A stretch of DNA of 32,103 nucleotides from the IMG/VR virus record IMGVR_UViG_3300025305_000077, positions 1 through 32,103 of that record. One strand, given 5' to 3'. Every line of letters begins with the position of its first letter. Position 1 is the stretch's first letter. The notes beneath the pieces are model-generated. The model made no database searches. It had not been told where the DNA came from and saw only the letters and a list, made by a program, of their open reading frames with translations. The DNA comes from a virus. A program made the translations under genes and the position numbers. Shown one piece after another: positions 14,091 through 21,934 of the stretch.

Positions 14091-17000
14091 ATGGCTCTAG
14101 TAGTTAAAGACAGAGTAAAAGAAACTACCACTACTACCGGTGATGGTACAATTGATCTTGCTGGTGCTGCAACTGGTTTTAAAACCTTTGCTGCCGCTAT
14201 AGGTACTACTAATACAACCTTCTACGCCATTGAAGATGCTAATGGTTCGGCGTGGGAGGTGGGTATTGGTACTGTAACCGACAATGCCGGTTCCCCAGAT
14301 ACCCTTGCCCGCACCACTCTTCTTGCTAGTAGCACTGGTTCTAAGCTAGAGCTTACTTCCGGTACGCATACAGTTTTTGCAACTTATCCTGCGGACAAGG
14401 CTGTATATCTCGATGCTAGTGGCAACCTATCCCATACTGTTGATATCAGCAGCGATACTAACCTAGTTGCTGGTGCTGGTATTACGCTTACTGGAGATAC
14501 TCTTTCTGCGACAGGCACTACATATTCTGCTGGAGATGGGCTTGATCTAAGCGGCACTACATTCTCTACTGATCTTAAAGCCAACGGCGGCTTAGTGATT
14601 GAATCCACAGAGGTTGCTGTAGATCTTGCGGCAAGCAGTATAACTGGAACACTTGCTATTGCAGATGGGGGTACTGGAGCTACCACTCTAAATAATCTTA
14701 TAACCCTTGGCACACATACCACAGGGAGCTATGTAGCAAGTTTAACTGCTGGAGCCTTAATTGATCTACAGAACAATAGTGGCGAAACTGCTACTCCTAC
14801 TATTGATGTTGATTTATCCGAAGCCACCGAAGCTGTTCTTGCAGATGGCGATTATATTCTTTTCTTAGATGGTGGTGTAACTGGAACAGCGGCAAAAGAA
14901 GGGCTTGCTGATTTAGCAACACTATTTGCTGGCGATGGTCTAGTGGCTGCTAATTCTGTGTTAGCTGTCAATGTTGATGATTCCACAATCGAAACCGATT
15001 CGGACGCTTTACGAGTAAAAGATAATGGAATTACTCTTGCTAAGATGGCAGGCATAACAAGAGGTAGTATTATCTATGGCGATGCAAGTGGAGATCCCGC
15101 ATACTTAGCTGTTGGTTCAGCCAACACCGTACTCCAGTCTGACGGAACGGATGCGACGTGGGACACAGTAGCCACCGCTATGATAGCGGACAACGCTGTT
15201 ACGCTTGCTAAAATGGCAGGCATAACAAGGGGCAGCATTATACATGGTGACGCAAGCGGAGATCCCGCATACTTAGCTGTTGGGGCGGCTAATAAGGCTC
15301 TTACGAGTGATGGAACCGACGCTTCTTGGACAAGTGTTTCCAATGCCATGCTAGCCAATGACTCCGTGAGTTATGGAGGGGTTGAAGTCGATTTGGGTGC
15401 AAGCGATGCTACTCCAGCATTCAATTTAGCTGACGCAACTGGGTTACCAATAGTGGCTGGAACAACTGGAACTTTATCAGTGGCTCGCGGCGGAACAGGG
15501 GCCACTACTTTAAATGATCTTATAACTCTTGGAACTCATACAACTGGCAATTATGTAGCAACCCTTACTGGTGGAACTGGTATTACGTCAACCGGAGCAA
15601 CTACCGGAGAGACTATTGCTCACTCAATAAGCACAGACGCTTCTCAAACTCACGTTACGGGGTTAGGCACTATTGCCACTGGCGTTTGGGAAGGCACGAA
15701 GATTGCCGTTGCATATGGCGGCACCAATGCGACATCCTTTGCTGATAAAGCGGTTATTATCACTCAAGATTCTGGTGATGACACTTTAGCTGCTGTAACT
15801 ATGTCTACTAATGGGCAATTATTAATAGGTGGATCTAGCGGCCCAGCGGTTGCCACGTTGACAGAAGGCGACAATATAACAATTACAAATGCGGATGGGG
15901 CAATTACCATAGCTTCTGACCCTGCGGCAACTGAAACCATTCAAGATGTTATTGGGGGGTGTTTAACCGCTGGAACAAGAACCCGTATTAATGTTACATA
16001 TCAAGACGGCGCAAACGCGATGGATTTTGTAGTCGATGATGATTTAGACAATTATAATAATACAATTAGTCAATTTGTTAAACGAGCAGATATTTCTGGT
16101 GGAACAAACGTTGACGCTACTTTTGACGGTAGCTCATTAACAATCTCCTCTCCCGACACTAGAGATAATGTTCAAACAATTGATAAGGCAAGCTCTGCAA
16201 CTGATAGTGTTACAGATGTCTTGATTCTTAAGTCTCAGTCTACTGGCACTCCCGCTGCTGGACTGGGTTGTGGTATGGGTTTTGCCGTAGAAACCGCCGT
16301 GGGCAACGTTGAAACAGGAGCTAGGGTCGAAGCGGTAGTCACCGATGGAGACTCAACAAATGAAGATATAGATATGGTTTTTTATACCATGTTGAATGGA
16401 GACACCGCCACAGAATCTCTTCGTATACATGATGATGGAAACTTAACAGTGGCTGGGAGTTTAACTCTAGGATCAGCCTTGAGTGTTAGTAATGGTGGAA
16501 CAGGATTATCTAGTATTTCAACGCTGCTTAATTCTAACGTCGAAGGCACTGGAACAAAGTCCACAGGAGAAACCGGTGGAACTAAATTTCTTCGAGAAGA
16601 CGGCGATGGTACTTCTAGTTGGCAAACCCCCAGCGTCGAAGGTACTGGAACGAAGTCTACAGGAGAAACCGGTGGAACCAAATTTCTTCGAGAAGATGGT
16701 GATGGTACTTCTAGCTGGCAACCTCCTCCAGATACGACAGTGGCGGGTGATAGTGGCTCAACAGGCATGACTCCCGGTGACACCCTAACGATTGCTGGTG
16801 GAACCCGATGTACTACAGTGATGAGTGGCGACACTTTAACCATCAATGCTAATGCAGACACGGCATACACGGCTGGCGACGGGTTAGATCTTGCTGGCAC
16901 TGAATTTTCTACAGACTTAAAAGCTAACGGTGGGTTGGTAATAGAAAGTACAGAAGTTGCCGTAGATTTAGGCGCAAGTTCCATAACCGGCACTCTTGCT

Positions 17001-19070
17001 GTTGCTGATGGTGGTACTGGGGCCGTGTCTCTTACCGATGGTGGGGTTTTGTTGGGTTCTGGCACAGGCGCTGTTACTGCGACTGCTGTGTTAGCAGATG
17101 GAGAAATTCTTATAGGTGATGGAAGCGGCGACCCCGCCGTTCTTGATATCGGTGGAAGTAGTGGAATTACAATACTTGGAACTATTGCCACTGGAGTTTG
17201 GGAAGGTACTAAAATAGCCGGTGGATATATTGCTGATGACGCCATAGACTCACAACATTACGCCGATGGCAGTATTGATAACGCCCATATAGCTGACGAT
17301 GCAATTGATAGTGAACACTACGCAGACGGCTCTATTGATACTGCTCACATAGGTAATCTACAGGTCACAACTGGTAAGATAGCAGCAGACGCTATTGACG
17401 GAACAAAACTAGCTGATAATGCTGTAGACAGCGAACATTACACGGATGGAAGTATCGACAACGCACATATTGCAGATGATGCAATTGATAGCGAGCATTA
17501 TGCTGATGGATCAATAGACACGGCACATATAGGAAACTTGCAAGTAACTACTGGTAAAATTGCGGCTGATGCTATTGATGGCACTAAACTCGCTGACGAC
17601 GCTGTTGATTCAGAGCATTATACCGATGGTAGCATTGATAACGCGCATATTGCAGACGACGCCATTGACAGTGAACACTACGCAGATGGCTCAATAGATT
17701 TTGTTCACATTCAAGACATTGCTGCTAATTCTGTATTAGGAAGAAACGCTAATAGTTCAGGCGTGCTATCAGAAATAGCCTTAGCAACCACCCAACTTCT
17801 TATTGGTGATGGCACAGGGTTTACGGCGGCGGCTTTGTCGGGCGACGTTACAATGACAAACGCTGGCGTGGTAACAATTGGTGATGACAAAATAGACTCG
17901 CAACATTATGTAGACGGTTCTATTGATTTTGTTCACATTCAGGACGTAGCCGCCAATTCTATATTGGGAAGAAACGCAAACAGTTCAGGTGTACTATCAG
18001 AAATAGCTTTAACAACTACTCAAATTCTTATTGGTGACGGCACAGGATTTACAGCAGCAGCCTTGTCAGGCGATGTCACAATGACAAATGCTGGCGTAGT
18101 AGCAATTGGTAACGATAAAATAGATTCGCAGCATATTGTAGACGACGCAATTGATAGTGAACACTACGCTGCTGGGTCGATTGACACAGCGCATATAGCT
18201 GATGATCAAGTAACTCTTGGTAAGATGGCGGGTATCACTAGAGGTAGCATAATTATCGGAGATGCCAGTGGAGATCCTGCTGCTTTAGCTATTGGGGCTG
18301 ATACTTATGTATTAACCTCTGATGGTACTGATATTGCTTGGGCTGCTGCTGGTGGCGGTAGTGGTGATATTACAGGAGTAACTGCTGGAACTGGGCTTAA
18401 CGGAGGTGGAGCCTCTGGTGGTGTGACTCTGAATGTAGACGCCGCACAAACTGTAATCACCTCTCTCTTGGCTACCGATATCAAGATTGGCGAAGATGAC
18501 CAAACAAAGATTGATTTTGAGACAGCCGATGAGATTCATTTCTATGCCGCTAATGTAGAACAGGTTTACCTTGCGGATAATATTTTCGGCCCACAATCTG
18601 ACAGCGACGTTGATTTAGGAACCACCGGAGTTCGATGGAAAGACGCCTATATAGACACGATAACTACTACTGGCAAGATAACTATCGGTGGTTCTATTAA
18701 TCAGGCCATCACAAGTGCTACCGAAGATGCTACCGTAGTAATAGACCTAAGTACCAGTAATTACTTTGAAATAACTTTAGGGGCAAACGTAACAGATATA
18801 GATTTTACCAATGGTTCGGTTGGTCAAAGATTTATCATTAGATTTGAACAGCCATCAGGCGCAAATTATAGCATCGTTTATAGCGCCGTAACACACGACG
18901 CTGATGGCGGTGGAAGCCCAGCGGCTGTTACGGTTAGTTGGCCCGGAGGAACCGCGCCCACAATGACAGCTACAAATGATAAGGCAGACACTTATGGATT
19001 TATAGTGCGGGCAGAAGGTCATTTTGATGGTTATGTAATAGGTCAAAATATTGCGGAAACTACTAACTAG
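14091..19070 (+). CDS. Giant repetitive tail/virion fibre protein
   Basis: The protein has 1659 residues and is rich in Gly, Thr, Ala, Asp and Ser. Residues 1-105 are a typical fibre N-terminal domain (VKDRVKETTTTTGDGTIDL, WEVGIGTVT, LLASSTGSKLELTSGTHTVF). The shaft is built from recurring modules: two AGDGLDL...LKANGGLVIESTEV units (from about residues 144 and 924), GGTGATTL units, three MAGITRGSII-GDASGDPA units, two 32-residue units (DNA 16539-16730), three copies of a 20/60-residue unit (17235-17714) and two 76-residue units (17685-18140). The last 160 residues (from about GVRWKDAYIDT) form a separate beta domain that could be the tip. The protein is probably an elongated homotrimer that binds the host surface. 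There is no S74 chaperone at the end. A GGGGTG ribosome site lies just before the ATG. Confidence 0.9.
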   Translation: MALVVKDRVKETTTTTGDGTIDLAGAATGFKTFAAAIGTTNTTFYAIEDANGSAWEVGIGTVTDNAGSPDTLARTTLLASSTGSKLELTSGTHTVFATYPADKAVYLDASGNLSHTVDISSDTNLVAGAGITLTGDTLSATGTTYSAGDGLDLSGTTFSTDLKANGGLVIESTEVAVDLAASSITGTLAIADGGTGATTLNNLITLGTHTTGSYVASLTAGALIDLQNNSGETATPTIDVDLSEATEAVLADGDYILFLDGGVTGTAAKEGLADLATLFAGDGLVAANSVLAVNVDDSTIETDSDALRVKDNGITLAKMAGITRGSIIYGDASGDPAYLAVGSANTVLQSDGTDATWDTVATAMIADNAVTLAKMAGITRGSIIHGDASGDPAYLAVGAANKALTSDGTDASWTSVSNAMLANDSVSYGGVEVDLGASDATPAFNLADATGLPIVAGTTGTLSVARGGTGATTLNDLITLGTHTTGNYVATLTGGTGITSTGATTGETIAHSISTDASQTHVTGLGTIATGVWEGTKIAVAYGGTNATSFADKAVIITQDSGDDTLAAVTMSTNGQLLIGGSSGPAVATLTEGDNITITNADGAITIASDPAATETIQDVIGGCLTAGTRTRINVTYQDGANAMDFVVDDDLDNYNNTISQFVKRADISGGTNVDATFDGSSLTISSPDTRDNVQTIDKASSATDSVTDVLILKSQSTGTPAAGLGCGMGFAVETAVGNVETGARVEAVVTDGDSTNEDIDMVFYTMLNGDTATESLRIHDDGNLTVAGSLTLGSALSVSNGGTGLSSISTLLNSNVEGTGTKSTGETGGTKFLREDGDGTSSWQTPSVEGTGTKSTGETGGTKFLREDGDGTSSWQPPPDTTVAGDSGSTGMTPGDTLTIAGGTRCTTVMSGDTLTINANADTAYTAGDGLDLAGTEFSTDLKANGGLVIESTEVAVDLGASSITGTLAVADGGTGAVSLTDGGVLLGSGTGAVTATAVLADGEILIGDGSGDPAVLDIGGSSGITILGTIATGVWEGTKIAGGYIADDAIDSQHYADGSIDNAHIADDAIDSEHYADGSIDTAHIGNLQVTTGKIAADAIDGTKLADNAVDSEHYTDGSIDNAHIADDAIDSEHYADGSIDTAHIGNLQVTTGKIAADAIDGTKLADDAVDSEHYTDGSIDNAHIADDAIDSEHYADGSIDFVHIQDIAANSVLGRNANSSGVLSEIALATTQLLIGDGTGFTAAALSGDVTMTNAGVVTIGDDKIDSQHYVDGSIDFVHIQDVAANSILGRNANSSGVLSEIALTTTQILIGDGTGFTAAALSGDVTMTNAGVVAIGNDKIDSQHIVDDAIDSEHYAAGSIDTAHIADDQVTLGKMAGITRGSIIIGDASGDPAALAIGADTYVLTSDGTDIAWAAAGGGSGDITGVTAGTGLNGGGASGGVTLNVDAAQTVITSLLATDIKIGEDDQTKIDFETADEIHFYAANVEQVYLADNIFGPQSDSDVDLGTTGVRWKDAYIDTITTTGKITIGGSINQAITSATEDATVVIDLSTSNYFEITLGANVTDIDFTNGSVGQRFIIRFEQPSGANYSIVYSAVTHDADGGGSPAAVTVSWPGGTAPTMTATNDKADTYGFIVRAEGHFDGYVIGQNIAETTN
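16539..16730 (+). repeat. Tandem 96-base repeat in fibre gene (2 copies)
   Basis: Two 32-codon units (16539-16634 and 16635-16730) share their first 29 residues, which include GTGTKSTGETGGTKFLREDG. Only 7 of those 29 codons differ, all silently, so this is a fairly young duplication. The last three residues differ (TPS and PPP). Confidence 0.9.
17235..17714 (+). repeat. 180-base repeat in fibre gene (two full copies and 120 bases of a third)
   Basis: Each 60-residue unit is made of two near-identical 20-mers (DDAIDSEHYADGSIDNAHIA type) and one 20-mer NLQVTTGKIAADAIDGTKLA. Full units lie at 17235-17414 and 17415-17594; the third keeps the first two 20-mers (17595-17714). Protein identity is nearly complete, but codons are largely different between copies. 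Confidence 0.92.
17685..18140 (+). repeat. 228-base repeat in fibre gene (2 copies)
   Basis: Two 76-residue units (17685-17912, 17913-18140), each starting DGSIDFVHIQD and including ANSSGVLSEIAL and GDGTGFTAAALSGDVTMTN. They differ at only a few residues (for example I/V, V/I, A/T, L/I). The first overlaps the end of the 180-base repeat array, so the two repeat families are fused in frame. Confidence 0.9.
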
Positions 19071-19078
19071 GAAAAATA

Positions 19079-19717
19079 ATGACAGTATTAACCGTACAGG
19101 TAGAAGCCAATGGAGACGACGGCCACAGAACATGGGATGAAGGACTGTCGGATTGGAGCTTCGTCAACAACGGCAACTCGGTCTACTTAGGGTCGGAAAA
19201 CAGCGGAATGGAGGCCACCTCCACAACTTGCTACTTCCGATTCTTGGATGTAGACATACCGGCGAGCGCTACCATTAATTCGGCTAAACTTCAGTACAAG
19301 CTGGGCGCTAGCTACTCTTACAGCAGTAAGTCGTGCAGAATATATGCTGATGCTCGCTCTGCTAGCTCGGCAGCTATTGCCAGCGATGGCAACCTGTCGG
19401 GCGCTCAAGGCAGCATGACAACCGATTATGCGACGTGGAATCTGTCAACATCTAGTTCCACCAGCTTTCTCGACTCTGCCGACTTTACCGATGTCATAGA
19501 TGAAGTCATTAATACTGCCGGTTGGGATGCTAGTAGCAATAATATTACCATCCTTTTATATAACCCAACAGATGCAGATATGATGGATTCTTGGGTACTG
19601 GATATAAAAGCTCACGAAGTAAGCAGCGGAGCGGACGCAGTTAAGTTAGTGATAGATTATACGGAAGCGTCCGAGGGGGCTGCTACCAGTGAAGCTTTTT
19701 TATTGTTTGTTGATTAG
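19079..19717 (+). CDS. Beta-rich surface protein (DNRLRE/CBM-like)
   Basis: The protein has 212 residues. The core YFRFLDVDIPASATINSAKL (about residues 52-71) follows the pattern F-x-h-x-x-I-P-x-G/S-A-T-I-x-x-A-x-L, seen in DNRLRE and related carbohydrate-binding-like beta sandwiches. Ser/Ala/Tyr-rich strands, WDASSNNITILLYN (about 155-168) and a hydrophobic end ALLFVD-like tail follow. It probably decorates a fibre or the capsid and could bind polysaccharide. An AGGA site is eight bases before the ATG, eight bases after the giant fibre stop. GC is higher than around it at the 5' end. Family assignment is by pattern only. Confidence 0.62.
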   Translation: MTVLTVQVEANGDDGHRTWDEGLSDWSFVNNGNSVYLGSENSGMEATSTTCYFRFLDVDIPASATINSAKLQYKLGASYSYSSKSCRIYADARSASSAAIASDGNLSGAQGSMTTDYATWNLSTSSSTSFLDSADFTDVIDEVINTAGWDASSNNITILLYNPTDADMMDSWVLDIKAHEVSSGADAVKLVIDYTEASEGAATSEAFLLFVD

Positions 19718-19727
19718 GGGGTAAGCC

Positions 19728-21104
19728 ATGTTTGGTTTTGGAGCAATAAGTGAACTGCCCCTTTCCACCCTGCCTGCGGTGGGGGCTGTTACGCATACAG
19801 GTACAGCAACCCTTAATGCATCTGCGTCAGTATCTAGCGATCCTTCGCTAGAAATAAATGTTGCTTCAAGCATATCTGCTGCCGGAACGACCCTTAACGT
19901 TGGCGCACTAAATATAGCCGCCGCTAGTTTATTGGCTGATACTGGGTCTGTGTCTGGTTCTGGCCTTCTCACTATGGTGGCGGCGTCTACCGCGTCAGCT
20001 ACCGCCACGCAGTCTGCTACGTCTGTAATGGTGATGGTGGCAAGCACCTCTACGTCTGCGTCTGGTACGGTAGTAGCGACCCCAGCGATTACAATAAAAG
20101 GCGTGTCTGCATTAAGCGGTACGGCAACCGTTTCTGCTGATGGAGAGCTAACTAAACTAGGAACTGGTTCGCTACCAACATCTGGTACTGTTTCAGCCGC
20201 TGGAGAATTAACTAAGCTTGGAACCGCGCCTTTATCTTCTTCTGTTACCATAGCTGCGCATCCACAACCTTTATCGACAGGAGCTACACTCTCTGGATTA
20301 GCTACCGTTTCTGGTAGCGGGACATTAACCAAGCTTGGAACTGCTACACTTTCTGCTTCTGGAACAACTCTAAACGTTGGGATAGCCCATATAAGTGCCG
20401 CTAGTTTATTAGCTGATACTAGTACAGTCTCTGGTAAACTAGTAGGAACTGTGGTTCTTGCTGGAGGACTGTCTTGTAGCGCAACAGTGTCTGGCGTTCC
20501 AACCAGAATAATACACGTAGATACAAATGCTGGTGGTTCTGCATCAGTTTCTTCTGCTGGCGTTCTTGAAAAACTTGGACAAGCCCATCTTAGCAATTTA
20601 GGGGCGTTTACTTCAGGGTTTAGTCAAGGTTTTGTTCGTGGGTCACAAGTTTCTGGTAGTCCTTTTCTGTCGCAAAATCACTTAGCTGGTCGTGCAACTT
20701 TAATTGCCAACGGCGTAGTAGACAGGGTCTCACATAGCCTTTCGCTATCAGTAAACGCAAGTATGGCGACATCACCATCTTTTCAGCATGGGGTATTCTC
20801 TACTTTACAAAGTATAGGATCTTTGTCTGGAAATAGTGTATTATTACATGGAGGGTCTATTAATCTTAGCTCTATTGCTAGGTTGCAACCAAGACTTTCA
20901 ACGGAATACGACCAGCCGGATATTATTGCGCTTACGCTTTATGTAGACAGGCTACGCAGCCTAAATGGATACATAAGTAAGACAAAGGATTTTACAGGTT
21001 ATATTGATAAGCAACTTAGCATAACCTCTAACATCGACAAAACAAGCGGAGTTACGGGATATATAGACAAGGTTGTAGAAAAAACACTTGTTAAAGAAAG
21101 ATAG
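19728..21104 (+). CDS. Low-complexity repetitive structural protein
   Basis: The protein has 458 residues. The start MFGFGAISELPLSTL is a recurring N-terminus of phage surface proteins. Residues 25-300 are Ala/Ser/Thr/Gly/Val-rich repeats: units with ATVSADGELTKLGTG, TVSAAGELTKLGTA and TVSGSGTLTKLGTA, plus two longer related blocks, LNVGALNIAAASLLADTGSV and LNVGIAHISAASLLADTSTV. The C-terminus switches to a charged repeat with GYISK, GYIDK, SNIDK and GYIDK spaced about 12-13 residues (about 412-450), then a Lys/Glu tail, which may form a trimeric coil or a docking segment. It is probably a fibre or surface filament. A GGGGG ribosome site precedes the ATG, and the stop is two bases before the next ATG. 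Confidence 0.75.
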   Translation: MFGFGAISELPLSTLPAVGAVTHTGTATLNASASVSSDPSLEINVASSISAAGTTLNVGALNIAAASLLADTGSVSGSGLLTMVAASTASATATQSATSVMVMVASTSTSASGTVVATPAITIKGVSALSGTATVSADGELTKLGTGSLPTSGTVSAAGELTKLGTAPLSSSVTIAAHPQPLSTGATLSGLATVSGSGTLTKLGTATLSASGTTLNVGIAHISAASLLADTSTVSGKLVGTVVLAGGLSCSATVSGVPTRIIHVDTNAGGSASVSSAGVLEKLGQAHLSNLGAFTSGFSQGFVRGSQVSGSPFLSQNHLAGRATLIANGVVDRVSHSLSLSVNASMATSPSFQHGVFSTLQSIGSLSGNSVLLHGGSINLSSIARLQPRLSTEYDQPDIIALTLYVDRLRSLNGYISKTKDFTGYIDKQLSITSNIDKTSGVTGYIDKVVEKTLVKER

Positions 21105-21106
21105 CC

Positions 21107-21415
21107 ATGCCAGCAAACGAAATACATTTAAGTGATATAGGAACAAAGTTCTTAGTGACTATTACAGATGGTTCTAGTGCCGTAGATGTTTCTAGCGCAA
21201 GCACAAAGCAAATAATTATAAAAAAGCCATCTGGATCTAAGCTGACAACAACCGCGTCTTTTAACAGCGACGGTACTGATGGAAAGATATATTACACCAC
21301 CGTGGCCGACGACCTAGATGAGGCAGGCTCGTATAAACTACAGGGCAAAGTAATTATATCAGACGGAACTTTTTATACGGATATAACCAGTTTTAAAGTT
21401 CATAGAAATTTATAG
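21107..21415 (+). CDS. Small Ig-like virion protein (BppU-N-like)
   Basis: The protein has 102 residues, one compact beta sandwich by pattern: NEIHLSDIGTKFLVTITDG (4-22), STKQIIIKKPSGSKL (32-46), FNSDGTDGKIYYTT (52-65), DLDEAGSYKLQGKV and FKVHRNL at the end. The D-G-T-D-G-K-I-x-Y and A-G-x-Y/W-x-L-Q steps are those of the domain at the start of siphophage baseplate proteins such as BppU, here as a free protein. It is likely a fibre or baseplate adaptor. It begins two bases after the previous stop with weak ribosome-site signal, so it is probably coupled to that gene, and is followed by the neck protein with a strong AGGAGA site. Confidence 0.75.
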   Translation: MPANEIHLSDIGTKFLVTITDGSSAVDVSSASTKQIIIKKPSGSKLTTTASFNSDGTDGKIYYTTVADDLDEAGSYKLQGKVIISDGTFYTDITSFKVHRNL

Positions 21416-21424
21416 GAGACGAAA

Positions 21425-21934
21425 ATGCCTTGGCAAAATGAAATGACACTTATAGTTCGTCACCTAGTGAACGATTTAGATTCAAGCAGTTATATCTTCA
21501 CCGACTCTCGACTAGAAGAGGCCGTTTTGGTTTCTGCACAGTTAGCGTCTTTAGAAATTGATTTCGAGAACACATACACAATTGATGTGGATTCTGTTTC
21601 TCTTTCTCCAGACCCAACAGACTCATCAAACAAAGACGACTCTTTTATTAATTTAGTTTCGTTAAAAACTTCGCAAATGCTTTTGGGTAGTGAGCTTAAA
21701 ACACATTCACTTAATGCTATTTCTTTAAGAGATGGGCCGTCTGCTCTTGACTTAAGGGGTATTGTTGCTGGTCTTAAAATTTTGTTTGATGATATTAATA
21801 AAAGATACGAAGAGGCCATAATGCAGTACAAGCTCAATGGTGTTGTTGGCCAAGCTATACTTGGGCCTTACGCACCGGGAAGTGATGCTGTAGCAAGAAC
21901 ACATTTATCTAACAGGGCAGGATGGTTTGAATAA
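21425..21934 (+). CDS. Head-tail connector (neck) protein
   Basis: The protein has 169 residues, mainly helical. It opens MPWQNEMTLIVRHLVNDLDS, followed by DSRLEEAVLVSAQLASLEI, a strand region with SLSPDPTDSSNKDDSFINL, and two later helices with ALDLRGIVAGLKILFDDINK. The S-P-D-P-T-D-x-x-N-K-D-D segment recurs in a family of phage head-tail adaptor proteins, and size and fold pattern agree. It would sit under the portal at the neck. It lies, unusually, between fibre genes; the next gene (S74 fibre) begins within its stop codon (TAATG). A strong ribosome site AGGAGA lies seven bases before the ATG. Confidence 0.75.
   Translation: MPWQNEMTLIVRHLVNDLDSSSYIFTDSRLEEAVLVSAQLASLEIDFENTYTIDVDSVSLSPDPTDSSNKDDSFINLVSLKTSQMLLGSELKTHSLNAISLRDGPSALDLRGIVAGLKILFDDINKRYEEAIMQYKLNGVVGQAILGPYAPGSDAVARTHLSNRAGWFE

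Noticed and set aside
16382-17245. Long open frame on the - strand (287 codons) opposite the giant fibre gene
   Set aside because: It is rich in Pro, Ser and Val, as expected for the complement of Gly/Thr/Asp codon repeats, has no ribosome site and follows the repeat structure of the + strand gene.
17235-18140. Regularly spaced repeats that could suggest a CRISPR array
   Set aside because: Repeats are in frame, code for identical fibre modules and differ in DNA; there are no conserved short repeats with unique spacers.
19700-20596. Long open frame on the - strand (298 codons)
   Set aside because: It mirrors the Ala/Ser/Thr-rich repeat gene on the + strand; the low stop frequency comes from composition.
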